From NCBI RefSeq assembly GCF_002197645.1, contig NZ_CP021874.1, forward strand, positions 3,348,001 to 3,412,000: a DNA stretch of 64,000 nucleotides. Reading direction: 5' to 3'. Below the pieces are notes generated by a model. That model saw only the letters and a list, made by a program, of their open reading frames with translations. It was not told the DNA's origin and did not search any database. Position numbers and translations under genes: made by a program. Shown piece after piece: positions 1-8,507 of the stretch. Within the stretch, counting starts at the first letter, position 1, and every line of letters starts with the position of its first letter. Source of the stretch: Enterococcus wangshanyuanii (GTDB taxonomy: Bacteria > Bacillota > Bacilli > Lactobacillales > Enterococcaceae).

Positions 1-639
1 GGCGATGAACAGGGAATCAAAGTAAATAGTGATGGTAAATATCTGATCGATATTCGTGATGTCGAACCTGGAAAAAAATGGTCTACTAAAATTACGATCA
101 TCAATGTGGAAAAAGATATCCCATATCAATTAACCATGACTAGTAGTAAACCGACATTGATCGAAGGAAATTTAGATTTATCAAAAGCTATTCAGATGAG
201 CCTGTTTCTTGATGGAAAAGAAGTCTATCAAGGACCTCTGTCAGGTGTCAGTAAAGCAAGAAATCTACAGGATAAAGCGAATCCCTTGAATTTAGGTATC
301 TATAAGGGCGGAGATACCCATTTATTAGAAGCTAAATTTGAGTTAGATGGTAAAGCCTATACCAATCGAGATTTTTTCAAAAAAAATGTAGTCGAAAATA
401 TCTGGAACTTTAAAGCAGTCAAAACAGAATTACCAGATACAAAAGGACCAGACCCGGACAAGCCTAAAAACATCATCGAGGCAGTCAAAGACCGACTGTC
501 GTTTCCAAAAACAGGTGAACAATGGCGCGAAGCGTTGCTGTTTATGTGTATCGGATTGTTTTTAATTTTGATTGTCCTGTTGATTTTAAAGCATAAAAAG
601 AATGAACAAGGAAAGAAAAATAAAAAATGGATTTCTTAG
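1..639 (+). CDS. Sortase-anchored surface protein, C-terminal part
   Basis: The frame is open from base 1, so the gene starts left of the window. The visible 212 residues end in a cell-wall sorting signal: an FPKTGE sortase motif (a variant of LPXTG), a hydrophobic segment rich in L/I and a Lys-rich tail. The part before it is beta-rich and soluble and I do not recognise a named domain. It sits 29 bases before the first of two TasA-like genes, so it probably belongs to the same surface operon. A GTG at 106 has no ribosome site and is an internal Val. Anchoring to peptidoglycan is inferred from the motif. Confidence 0.85.
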   Translation, partial: GDEQGIKVNSDGKYLIDIRDVEPGKKWSTKITIINVEKDIPYQLTMTSSKPTLIEGNLDLSKAIQMSLFLDGKEVYQGPLSGVSKARNLQDKANPLNLGIYKGGDTHLLEAKFELDGKAYTNRDFFKKNVVENIWNFKAVKTELPDTKGPDPDKPKNIIEAVKDRLSFPKTGEQWREALLFMCIGLFLILIVLLILKHKKNEQGKKNKKWIS

Positions 640-668
640 AACGATCAAAGGACAGGAGGAGATAGCGT

Positions 669-1526
669 GTGAAAAAGAAGTTAGCGAAAAAGAAAAAAAA
701 TACTCGCAGAAAAAAATTTAAAATCCATGCCAAACTAATCATTGCAGTCTGCGCGTTTCTTTTTTCTGGTTTGATGGTTCTAGGAAGTACATATGCTTGG
801 TTTGTTTCAGAAGATGAAGAAAACAACCACTTTGTAGGAACAAGGTTATCAGCTGAAATCGTTGAAGATTTTGAGCCTGATTTTGAATGGCAGTCAGGAA
901 TGACAGTCAAAAAAGTCGTTCGTGTCAAAAACACTGGGGACGTGCCTGCCTTTGTTCGAATCAGTTTATATGAATATCTGCTGATGTTCAAAATAGATGT
1001 AGCAGATCAGACAGGAAATGGGAATTTAGCTCTTTCGCCGAATGCTATACAGCCGATTGCAGAAATAGAGCATCCAAACAACTGGGCAAATGCAGCAGCA
1101 GGCGGCGGGACGTATCTTTATGACGGACATTATTATATTGCTAAAAATGCAGTGATTCCGGCAACTGCGGAAGATCGGTATAAATTTAAAGATGCCGCTC
1201 GTAATGCAACAGATTTGAAATGGTTCAAAGTGAACTTTCCAACGAATATCTACGAAAGTTTGCCGGCAAGCGGGACACAAAATTATTGGTTATATCAAGA
1301 CGGTTATTTTTATTACTCAGAATTATTAGAGCCAAATGATTTAACAACACCGATTGTTGAGAGTGTTTCACTGGATCAAAGTGCGCCAAACAAATTTAAG
1401 GGAGCTCTTTATAAGTTAGAACCAGTAATGGATGCACATGATGCTACGCAAATCTTACTAAGTAATTGGAAGATAACACCATCAAGTCCAGCAGCCAATT
1501 TATATAAAGATCGGCTAAGTGACTAA
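669..1526 (+). CDS. TasA/camelysin-like secreted protein with SipW-type signal
   Basis: 285 residues. A very basic N-terminus (Lys/Arg-rich, about 25 residues) leads into a hydrophobic segment ending GSTYAWF, then the acidic stretch and N.F.VG pattern typical of SipW-dependent signal peptides. A beta-rich TasA/camelysin-type body with RVKNTGDVPAFVRI follows. Family members form extracellular fibres or are inactive M73-like proteins; which applies here is not shown. The start is GTG with AGGAGG about 8 bases upstream. It is 17 bases before a paralogous gene. The dedicated signal peptidase SipW expected for such proteins is not in the window. Confidence 0.8.
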   Translation: MKKKLAKKKKNTRRKKFKIHAKLIIAVCAFLFSGLMVLGSTYAWFVSEDEENNHFVGTRLSAEIVEDFEPDFEWQSGMTVKKVVRVKNTGDVPAFVRISLYEYLLMFKIDVADQTGNGNLALSPNAIQPIAEIEHPNNWANAAAGGGTYLYDGHYYIAKNAVIPATAEDRYKFKDAARNATDLKWFKVNFPTNIYESLPASGTQNYWLYQDGYFYYSELLEPNDLTTPIVESVSLDQSAPNKFKGALYKLEPVMDAHDATQILLSNWKITPSSPAANLYKDRLSD

Positions 1527-1543
1527 AAAGAGGAGGAGCCATT

Positions 1544-2203
1544 TTGAAAACAAAAAAATCAAAAAAGAAAATTAAAATAGCAAAATCCCTCTTTTTACTT
1601 ACGAGTGCAGTGATCATTATGGTGATGGTGTCATTGGGATTGCATCGAACGTATGCAGCTTTAACAGATAGTGATCAAAAAGAAAACGATTTTAGAGTAG
1701 GAAATGTTCAAACAGAGATCAAAGAAGAATTTGATCCACCTAACATATTTGAACCAGATAAAGAATATTCAAAAAAAGTACAGATAACAAATACTGGGGA
1801 ACAAGATATCTTTATTCGAGTGTTAGCTTTACCAAGTATCACAAAACAACAGTCGAATGGTTCGACCCTTTTATTGCCAGCTACGACAGAAGGAAGCAAC
1901 CCAGTTTTAACGATCGACTATAATTTGACAGATTGGATCAACGGACAGGATGGCTATTTTTATTATAAAAAGAAACTAGCGAAAAATGAACAGACAGCAG
2001 TTCTTTTTACGAAAGTCAAAATGAACCAAGCGGCAATTACAGAGGAATACGAAAATGTTTCTTTGACCATTGAAATCAAAGCAGAAGGTATCGGAACAAC
2101 GAAATATTCTTATCGAGATGCTTGGTGGAACGCTGAGACACCGACCACCGGTCCGCTTTTAAATGTTGATAATGCACTGAAAGGACAAACAAGCAGTCAA
2201 TAA
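1544..2203 (+). CDS. Second TasA-like SipW-type secreted protein
   Basis: 219 residues, paralogue of the preceding gene. It has a basic start, a hydrophobic segment ending in HRTYAAL, then DSDQKENDFRVG and QITNTGEQDIFIRV, which match the previous protein's layout. A TTG start is chosen because GAGGAGG lies 7 to 8 bases upstream. The order two TasA-like proteins plus a VWA protein suggests a fibre or pilus-like surface structure, but no pilin motif or sortase gene is seen here. Confidence 0.78.
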   Translation: MKTKKSKKKIKIAKSLFLLTSAVIIMVMVSLGLHRTYAALTDSDQKENDFRVGNVQTEIKEEFDPPNIFEPDKEYSKKVQITNTGEQDIFIRVLALPSITKQQSNGSTLLLPATTEGSNPVLTIDYNLTDWINGQDGYFYYKKKLAKNEQTAVLFTKVKMNQAAITEEYENVSLTIEIKAEGIGTTKYSYRDAWWNAETPTTGPLLNVDNALKGQTSSQ

Positions 2204-2234
2204 GAGTAAAAATCTAGAGAAAGAAGGTGCAATC

Positions 2235-4481
2235 ATGAAAAAGGGAAGAAGAAAGAGAGTACGTTTTTTTCGTTGGATGATGATTGTTGCAAGTTTGATT
2301 GGATTAGTCTATTTTGCACAATCAGCACTTTTATATACGAATGCGCCTATCAAAGCTGCTTTGAAGACTGAACTTCAGCCTGGAGAAGTGAAATTGAGTA
2401 AAACCGCAAAACCGGTAGAAGGTATGGTCAATCAATGGGATATCACCGTTCGAATCGAAGGGCGTAACCAATTTCCGCCACCGCCAACGGATATAGTTCT
2501 AATTATCGATACATCAGGCAGTATGGAAGAAAATGATCGAATGATCAAAGCGAAGAGTGCGGCAGAAAAATTTGTAAACATGGTGCTCCACAAAGATTAT
2601 GTCAATCGAATCGCTTTAGTTACCTATAATTCCACTGTGACGAATTATACATTCAACCAGGCTGGATGGAGTGGTCAATTTGTTGATTACTCACATAAAA
2701 GCCTACTGATCGATAAGATCAAAGAATTAGAACCTGTTGTCAACGGAGGAACCTTTACACAAGCTGGAATTAAATCTGCAACCGAAGTGATGACCAAAGC
2801 GACTGGAGAAAAAAGAAATATCGTACTTATTTCTGATGGTGTACCAACGTACAGCTATCCACCTACTGCACCTTATAACCAATTAAGCGGTATGGAACTT
2901 TTTGACTATCCTAGTGGTGCTGCGGGATACAACTACTATGAAAGTGTCAAAACGATTCCGGAAGCAAACTTTGATTACAGTAAGCCTTACGGAAATGGAG
3001 CTAAATACCGTATTGGTGCGTTCGCACCAGAATATGAGCAAATGCCTAACGGCTCTAAAAATCGTTTAATGGCTAATCATGCACATAGTGCAATTGCTCA
3101 AGCAACAATTACTAAAAAAGAAAAAATGTCGAATGGCGAATTTTTAGTGACCGATTTCTATACGATCGGTGTGGATTTAGATTCTGCTTCTCAAGATGAC
3201 GAAATCACGACAGGAAATCAGACATTAAAAGAAATTGCCTCATCGGAAGATAAATGTTTTGCTGCAACTGCAGATAATTTAGATGATATTTTAAGTGGTA
3301 TCGCGGGTGAAATCGTAGGTGCGATCAAATCAGCACATGTCGTAGATCCGATGGGAACAGGTTTTGTTATGAATGGCAGTGAGTCTGTCACCCAAGGAAA
3401 TTCTGAGGCGAAGGATGTTTTAGGCGTAAAAACGATCAATTGGGATGTTGGAACACTCAAAACACCCGTTTCAAATGATCCAGATGAAGATGTGATGTAT
3501 GCGGAAATGACGTATCGAGTGGATGCGACAAATGATGTATTGAAACCTAATGTGATCGATGCAAATGGATTAGCTGAAACAAATGGTAAAACAACGATTG
3601 TCTATAAAAAATATAATGATATGGTCGTGCCGGACATATTTGAGGTCCCCAAGGTCAAGCCGATTATTGTAAGTCTGCAAAAGAAACTGCTGGATGAAGA
3701 GGGGAAAGAAGTAACAGAGAAGTCTGACTCATTTGACTTTAAATATGGTAATGATCAATACACAGGGAATGATGCCTTTACCCTTTTCCCGAACGAAGTG
3801 AAAAAAATCGTTCATCCATGGAAAGCAGGTCAAGAATACACGGTAGAAGAGCTGTTGAAGTCAACGGAAGAATATGATACCCAAATAGAGATCAATGGAC
3901 AGGTGACCGCAGGAACTAAAGGAATCTTCAAGTTTCTTGCTGTAAATGATCAGTACACCGATCAACAAATCATTGTGACAAATGCAAAAATTGCTCAAAT
4001 AAGAAAAGTGTATCTAAATATCCGACAAGCTGTCATTAAACCAAGTGAAGAACTGGTGATTCCTTCAAAAGGCTATTATACATCTGATATCGAGAACACT
4101 GATCAAACGAGCAATATCATTTCTAAAAGTACGACTAAAGATACGTCAGCCGAGGTATCTGAATCCTTGTTTATGAAATATGAACTTATTTTGAAAAAAG
4201 GAGAAACAAAAGTAGCTATTAGCGATATCATCCCGGAATACTATAAGTTTGCAGGATATATTGTTTCTTCAACGAATCAAAATTTGAACACAACACATAT
4301 CTCAAGCAATACGAGTGAATTAATGAAAACAAATAAGGCAGAACTAGATTATCAAACGAACGAAGAATACTGGCTGACGATGTTTATTACACCAAAATTA
4401 GGAACAACAATAGACGGTGAACAAGAAACGTCACCTAGACCCTATAGCTGGGCATATAAAGTAAATCAATTCGGCAAATAA
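2235..4481 (+). CDS. Secreted von Willebrand factor A domain protein
   Basis: 748 residues. One N-terminal membrane/signal segment (residues 12-32) is followed by a VWA domain with a complete MIDAS start, D92-T-S-G-S96, in DIVLIIDTSGSM. The remainder (about residues 400-640) is beta-rich and carries a SpaA/Cna-B-like section near FDFKYGNDQYTG. There is no C-terminal sorting motif or membrane anchor, so retention must be by the N-terminal segment or by partner proteins. VWA domains of this class bind host or matrix ligands through a metal ion. The gene ends 22 bases from a convergent regulator. Confidence 0.8.
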   Translation: MKKGRRKRVRFFRWMMIVASLIGLVYFAQSALLYTNAPIKAALKTELQPGEVKLSKTAKPVEGMVNQWDITVRIEGRNQFPPPPTDIVLIIDTSGSMEENDRMIKAKSAAEKFVNMVLHKDYVNRIALVTYNSTVTNYTFNQAGWSGQFVDYSHKSLLIDKIKELEPVVNGGTFTQAGIKSATEVMTKATGEKRNIVLISDGVPTYSYPPTAPYNQLSGMELFDYPSGAAGYNYYESVKTIPEANFDYSKPYGNGAKYRIGAFAPEYEQMPNGSKNRLMANHAHSAIAQATITKKEKMSNGEFLVTDFYTIGVDLDSASQDDEITTGNQTLKEIASSEDKCFAATADNLDDILSGIAGEIVGAIKSAHVVDPMGTGFVMNGSESVTQGNSEAKDVLGVKTINWDVGTLKTPVSNDPDEDVMYAEMTYRVDATNDVLKPNVIDANGLAETNGKTTIVYKKYNDMVVPDIFEVPKVKPIIVSLQKKLLDEEGKEVTEKSDSFDFKYGNDQYTGNDAFTLFPNEVKKIVHPWKAGQEYTVEELLKSTEEYDTQIEINGQVTAGTKGIFKFLAVNDQYTDQQIIVTNAKIAQIRKVYLNIRQAVIKPSEELVIPSKGYYTSDIENTDQTSNIISKSTTKDTSAEVSESLFMKYELILKKGETKVAISDIIPEYYKFAGYIVSSTNQNLNTTHISSNTSELMKTNKAELDYQTNEEYWLTMFITPKLGTTIDGEQETSPRPYSWAYKVNQFGK

Positions 4482-4503
4482 TGATATAAAAAACAAATAA
4501 AAA

Positions 4504-5376
4504 TCATTTAATTTGGTTGGATCGCAAAATATTTTGATAATCCTCGACGATTTTACAATAATCCAAGGTTTCTAGAATATCTAAGTACTTTGTGATTTCG
4601 GGTGTCAATTTTTTACATGTATTAGCTGAATGAGCAATCGCATAATTTAAGCGGGCAATAAGCATTTCAAAAAGTCGATAATCCGAGTGAGCGTTAGTGA
4701 TAGCAAGTTTAGAAAAATTCATAGCATGTGGGTAATCTTTATAATTTAAACATAACGAAGAGAGATTTAAATAAATTCTCAATTTTGTATCCTGCAAGAT
4801 CTCCATTTGATTCAAAGGATCGATTTTATCTGTTACCAATGTACCTAAAGCGATTGCCTCTGAAGGTGAAAAACAATAGAGAGAATTATTCAAAAGTTTT
4901 AACTCATAGAGATACCATTTATCTACGCCGATCAAATAGTTTTTAATCGGGCTCATGAGTTGCTGTAATGAAGGATGCTGCGGTGTTTCTTCGTTTGTAA
5001 AATTTATTTGAAGCATTGCTTTTGTGATCAAAAAAAGGTGGAAATACTTCTCATTTTTAGTCGTTTGATAGCGTTGATCAGCAAGCTTCACCAATGTTTC
5101 AAGATAAGCTTTATCTTTTTTAAAAACAGCATGACTTAATTTGTAGTATAACTGATTTTCAGCGGGAAAATACTCCGGATCAAGTAAGTTAAGAAACTCC
5201 TCAACGGATAGAAACAATTTCTCCAAGATTAATAAGAATTTATCAAATGAGGGCATGCTGACATTTGATTCAATCAAGTAGTAAGTTTGCCTAGTCATAA
5301 TTCCTGAATAAACATTTTTTTGGCTTAGACCTTTTTCAATTCTGATTTTTTTTAATAATGATCCATAATTATTCAA
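4504..5376 (-). CDS. Rgg/MutR-family helix-turn-helix regulator
   Basis: 290 residues. The N-terminal XRE-type helix-turn-helix (about 5-60; LLKKIRIEKGLSQKNVYSGI, then YYLIESNVSMPSFDKFLLILEKL) has the spacing of Rgg/GadR/MutR proteins. The remaining roughly 220 residues are all-helical, as expected for the repeat domain that binds short peptides. In streptococci such regulators sense exported hydrophobic peptides and control neighbouring genes, including lantibiotic genes (MutR). Here it is divergent from a micro-ORF and the SpaA-repeat/lanthipeptide block, so control of that block is the natural inference. Its AGGAGA ribosome site lies just upstream of the start. Confidence 0.8.
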   Translation of the reverse strand: MNNYGSLLKKIRIEKGLSQKNVYSGIMTRQTYYLIESNVSMPSFDKFLLILEKLFLSVEEFLNLLDPEYFPAENQLYYKLSHAVFKKDKAYLETLVKLADQRYQTTKNEKYFHLFLITKAMLQINFTNEETPQHPSLQQLMSPIKNYLIGVDKWYLYELKLLNNSLYCFSPSEAIALGTLVTDKIDPLNQMEILQDTKLRIYLNLSSLCLNYKDYPHAMNFSKLAITNAHSDYRLFEMLIARLNYAIAHSANTCKKLTPEITKYLDILETLDYCKIVEDYQNILRSNQIK

Positions 5377-5611
5377 AAAAAAATCTCCTTTCTGGGTATA
5401 AAATACTTTACCGACTGAAAAAATTTACTTCCTGTGTGTTATTATAACAAAAAAATAAATAACTAATTAAATAAAGTTAATATTATTAGATTAACTTTTT
5501 TAGATAAAGGAAGGAGCTGAGTAAATATGGTTTTGTTACTCGTATGGTTTATAACATTTTAATTGTTTGTATGGTTTAAATTAAATAATAGTTAGGGGCG
5601 TTTATTAGAGG
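5377..5611. promoter_or_regulatory. Divergent control region of the Rgg gene and lanthipeptide block
   Basis: This 235-base A+T-rich gap separates the regulator from the SpaA-repeat gene. A direct repeat GTATGGTTTA occurs at 5542-5551 and 5569-5578, 27 bases apart, and could be an operator or a promoter part. No close match to a sigma-A promoter is seen for the rightward genes, which fits activator-dependent transcription. It also holds the micro-ORF listed separately. Function is inferred from position. Confidence 0.45.
5527..5562 (+). CDS. Candidate short hydrophobic signalling peptide (11 aa)
   Basis: ATG-initiated frame encoding MVLLLVWFITF, preceded by AAGGAG with a 10-base gap. It lies divergent from an Rgg-family gene, the arrangement of rgg/shp pairs in streptococci. 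Against this, it lacks the Lys-rich start and acidic residue of typical SHP precursors and is shorter than they are. It could instead be a leader peptide for the next gene. No homology claim is made. Confidence 0.35.
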   Translation: MVLLLVWFITF

Positions 5612-8062
5612 ATGAAACAAAAATTTAGTTATGTACTTATTCCAGTTATCATGATTTTCATCGCGTTGGGGCTGTTTAATGGACCAACAGCAGAAGCGAC
5701 TAGTACGAATGCAACATGGTCAACGGCATCAAATTCATCTACAGTTGGTCTTCCGAACTTAGCGGATGTCCAAAATAATGTATTACAGGCGAGTCAGCCG
5801 ACAGCCAGATTTTTTGGAGTCACTTGTTATGCTGGCGTTCAAGTGATCAAATATGATTCAAAAACGAATGCAAGATTAGCCGGAGCAGAATTTACGATTT
5901 ATGACTCTTGGGGGCGTGCAGTTCAGGTCATCCAGTCAAATGCAAACGGGATTGCTCAAACAACTACCTTGCCGTTAGGTAACTATTCGATACGAGAAAC
6001 AAAAGCACCGAGCGGCTATCAGCTTGAATCTAGTCGTATGTATTTTTCTCTAATGAGAAGTGGTCAACTACTTTGTTTGACGAAATGTAATGTACCATTG
6101 CCAGAGCAAAAAGGCGGGCTGCAAGTAGTTAAAACGAATGAATCAAATCAAGTGTTGGCTGGTGCTGTTTTCGATGTGTATAATTCCAGCAATCAGCTTG
6201 TAGGAAGAATTACCACTGGAGCCAATGGAGTTGCTGCGTTAAGCAATTTACCTTTTGGCACCTATAAACTAGTTGAAGTTCAAGCTCCGAACGGCTATGA
6301 ATTAGACTCAACGCCAAAATATGTGACGATTTCTTCAACTAATAAAACTGTAACGATATATGTCACTAATAAAAAAGCCACAGGAAAAATCTTGATCGTT
6401 AAACAAAGTGTGGAAGGTAGATTATTATCAGGTGCTACTTTCCAAGTATACAATGCAAACAATCAGTTAGTTGGGACGATCACTACAAATGATAGTGGGT
6501 TTGCTACGTTGAACGATCTACCTTATGGCACTTATAAATTGGTTGAAACAAAAGCGCCGGACGGCTATGAACTAGACCCAACACCGCATTATGTCACTAT
6601 TTCAAAAGATACACCAAATGGAGTTGCAAGTATTGCTATTGTGAACAAGAAAAAAGTCACAACGGGCGATCTTGAAGTCATCAAAAAAGATGAAGAAGGA
6701 AAACTACTTGCAGGAGCAGAGTTCAATGTATTCAATGCAAACAACCAGCTGGTTGGGACTGTTACAACAGATGCAAATGGTGTAGCAACATTAAGTGATC
6801 TACCTTTTGGCACCTATAAATTAGTTGAAACAAAAGCACCGGCAGGCTATGAGTTGGATGCGACACCACATTATGTAACGGTATCTGAAAATGATCCAAA
6901 TGGAAAAATCAGCATTACTGTGGTGAATAAAAAAGAACAAACCACAGGTAACCTTGAAGTCATCAAAAAAGATGAAGAAGGAACGCTCTTAGCAGGAGCA
7001 GAATTCGAAGTATACGACAGCAATGATCAGTTAGTTGGCAAAGTGACAACAGATGCTAATGGCGTAGCGACTTTAACAGATTTACCATATGGTACGTATA
7101 AATTGATTGAAACAAAAGCGCCGGAAGGCTACGAAATGGATGCAACACCAAAATATGTCACACTTTCCAAAACAGATCCAAACGGTAAAGCAACCATTGA
7201 AGTCTTGAATAAAAAAGAAGTCGTACCTGAAACTGGATCTTTGAAAATCATCAAATATGTGAAAGATTCGGACCCAATCGAATATTTAGCAGATGCAGTC
7301 TTTGAAGTTTATGATACAGATACACAATTATTAGGCACCTATACAACAGATCAAAATGGAGAAATCCTCCTAAATGATTTAGCGCCTGGAAAATATTATG
7401 TCATTGAAGTGAAAGCACCTCCTGGTTTTGAAGAAGATACAACCTTCTATGAAATCACGGTAGAAGCTGGAAAAATTGCTGAAATCAGACATGCTAATGT
7501 TAAAAAGGAAAACCTAGGTGGTCTAAAAATCACGAAATACGCATTAGATGAAGATGGTTATGAAACTGATAATGTTTTACCTAATGCAGAATTTTCAGTA
7601 ACAGACTCAAATGGGAATGTTCATACTGGAACGACAGATGCCAATGGAGAACTCTTCTTTTCTAATTTGCCGGTAGGCGAAGTTGTCATTGCAGAAACGA
7701 AAGCACCGGATGGCTATGAACTAGATGCTCCGCAACAAACCAATACTATTGAAGTTGGTACGATTGCAGAAAATATTTTCTATAATAAACCGAAGCAAAT
7801 TCAAGGACGTGCATTAGTATATGTCTCAAGTACAGATGCTAAGCAAGTGTTAAGTGGTTTGCAATATCAAATTACTTGTACGAAAGGGAATGCCTTAGAG
7901 ACAACGGCTATTACCAATAGCTTTGGTCAAATCAGTATCTACTTGCCGCCTGGTGAGTATGAAATCGCACCATTGATCAAAGGCAGAACGACTTCAACCG
8001 TGAAGCCGACAAGCTTCAAGATCGAACCGAATAAATTTACGATCATTAGATTAACCATTTAA
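5612..8062 (+). CDS. Secreted protein of eight SpaA/Cna-B-type repeats, no anchor
   Basis: 816 residues. A signal peptide (about 1-30, ending near AEA) is followed by a short Ser/Thr-rich part and then eight prealbumin-like repeats of 80-95 residues. Each starts with the pattern G.L.V.K.D..G..LAGAEF.V.D and contains GTYKLVETKAP.GYELD and a closing V.NKK. Conserved Lys, Glu and Asn at these places are those that form internal isopeptide bonds in Cna-B folds. Repeats 3-5 are the most alike. The final repeat is divergent and no LPXTG or membrane segment follows, so it is released or held by another protein. The ATG has only AGAGG directly against it, a poor ribosome site. It is followed by the lanthipeptide precursor gene. 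Confidence 0.85.
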   Translation: MKQKFSYVLIPVIMIFIALGLFNGPTAEATSTNATWSTASNSSTVGLPNLADVQNNVLQASQPTARFFGVTCYAGVQVIKYDSKTNARLAGAEFTIYDSWGRAVQVIQSNANGIAQTTTLPLGNYSIRETKAPSGYQLESSRMYFSLMRSGQLLCLTKCNVPLPEQKGGLQVVKTNESNQVLAGAVFDVYNSSNQLVGRITTGANGVAALSNLPFGTYKLVEVQAPNGYELDSTPKYVTISSTNKTVTIYVTNKKATGKILIVKQSVEGRLLSGATFQVYNANNQLVGTITTNDSGFATLNDLPYGTYKLVETKAPDGYELDPTPHYVTISKDTPNGVASIAIVNKKKVTTGDLEVIKKDEEGKLLAGAEFNVFNANNQLVGTVTTDANGVATLSDLPFGTYKLVETKAPAGYELDATPHYVTVSENDPNGKISITVVNKKEQTTGNLEVIKKDEEGTLLAGAEFEVYDSNDQLVGKVTTDANGVATLTDLPYGTYKLIETKAPEGYEMDATPKYVTLSKTDPNGKATIEVLNKKEVVPETGSLKIIKYVKDSDPIEYLADAVFEVYDTDTQLLGTYTTDQNGEILLNDLAPGKYYVIEVKAPPGFEEDTTFYEITVEAGKIAEIRHANVKKENLGGLKITKYALDEDGYETDNVLPNAEFSVTDSNGNVHTGTTDANGELFFSNLPVGEVVIAETKAPDGYELDAPQQTNTIEVGTIAENIFYNKPKQIQGRALVYVSSTDAKQVLSGLQYQITCTKGNALETTAITNSFGQISIYLPPGEYEIAPLIKGRTTSTVKPTSFKIEPNKFTIIRLTI

Positions 8063-8091
8063 TCTGCGGATGTAAATACTAAATTTTGTTT

Positions 8092-8132
8092 TAAGCTGGA
8101 CGATTGGTGTTCAAAGCAAACGTCCAGTTTAA
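8092..8132 (+). terminator. Hairpin between SpaA-repeat gene and lanA
   Basis: AAGCTGGACG pairs with CGTCCAGTTT across an 18-base loop, followed by a weak A/T-rich tail. It may end or thin out the upstream message before the precursor gene. Confidence 0.4.
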
Positions 8133-8196
8133 ATAGATAAATAATAAATGTGCACACTTTATTATTAGGAAAAAAACATAATGGGAGGAAAAAACT

Positions 8197-8385
8197 ATGA
8201 ACAAAACTGCTGAAAAAAAAGTTGGAAAATCTTTTGAGGAATTAACACCAGAAGAAATGAATAAAGTACAAGGGAGCTTCTTCGGATGGAGCTGGTCTTC
8301 ATCTTCATCTTCTTCATCATCAAGTAGCTGTTACTCTACAAGATGTAGCTATAGCTGCTGCTCTTCAAGATGTTGCGGTTGGTAA
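8197..8385 (+). CDS. lanA: Class II lanthipeptide precursor with poly-serine core
   Basis: 62 residues. The N-terminal 26 or 27 form a class II leader: FEELTPEEMNKVQGS, with the acidic helix and a Gly-Ser variant of the double-glycine cleavage site. The core starts FFGWSW, continues with eleven consecutive Ser (34-44), then CYSTRCSYSCCSSRCCGW, giving six Cys (45, 50, 54, 55, 59, 60) and two CC pairs. Ser/Thr greatly exceed Cys, so many would stay as dehydroalanine or serine after ring formation. A full GGAGG precedes the ATG. The Ser run is coded by mixed TCT/TCA/AGT/AGC codons, and the first part is a TCTTCA repeat. The lanM and lanT genes follow directly, which makes the assignment firm even though I know no close relative of the core. 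Confidence 0.9.
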   Translation: MNKTAEKKVGKSFEELTPEEMNKVQGSFFGWSWSSSSSSSSSSSCYSTRCSYSCCSSRCCGW

Positions 8386-8400
8386 TCTAAAATAATTCGA

Positions 8401-8449
8401 TGCTAGATAAGTTGCCTTTAAAAAGGCAATTTATCTAGCACTTATTTTT
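8401..8449 (+). terminator. Strong hairpin between lanA and lanM
   Basis: TGCTAGATAAGTTGCCTTT pairs almost perfectly with AAAGGCAATTTATCTAGCA and is followed by a T-rich run. Partial termination here would give excess precursor message over synthetase message, as in other lanthipeptide operons. The last part is inference. Confidence 0.8.
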
Positions 8450-8507
8450 AATATGGAACTAATTCAGGAGAATTTACATAAATAAATTGATTTAAAGGAG
8501 ACTAGCT

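Noticed and set aside
542..991. 149-codon minus-strand frame over the surface genes
   Set aside because: It lies opposite two well-supported genes and has no ribosome site. Its Phe-rich start is the complement of the Lys-rich signal region.
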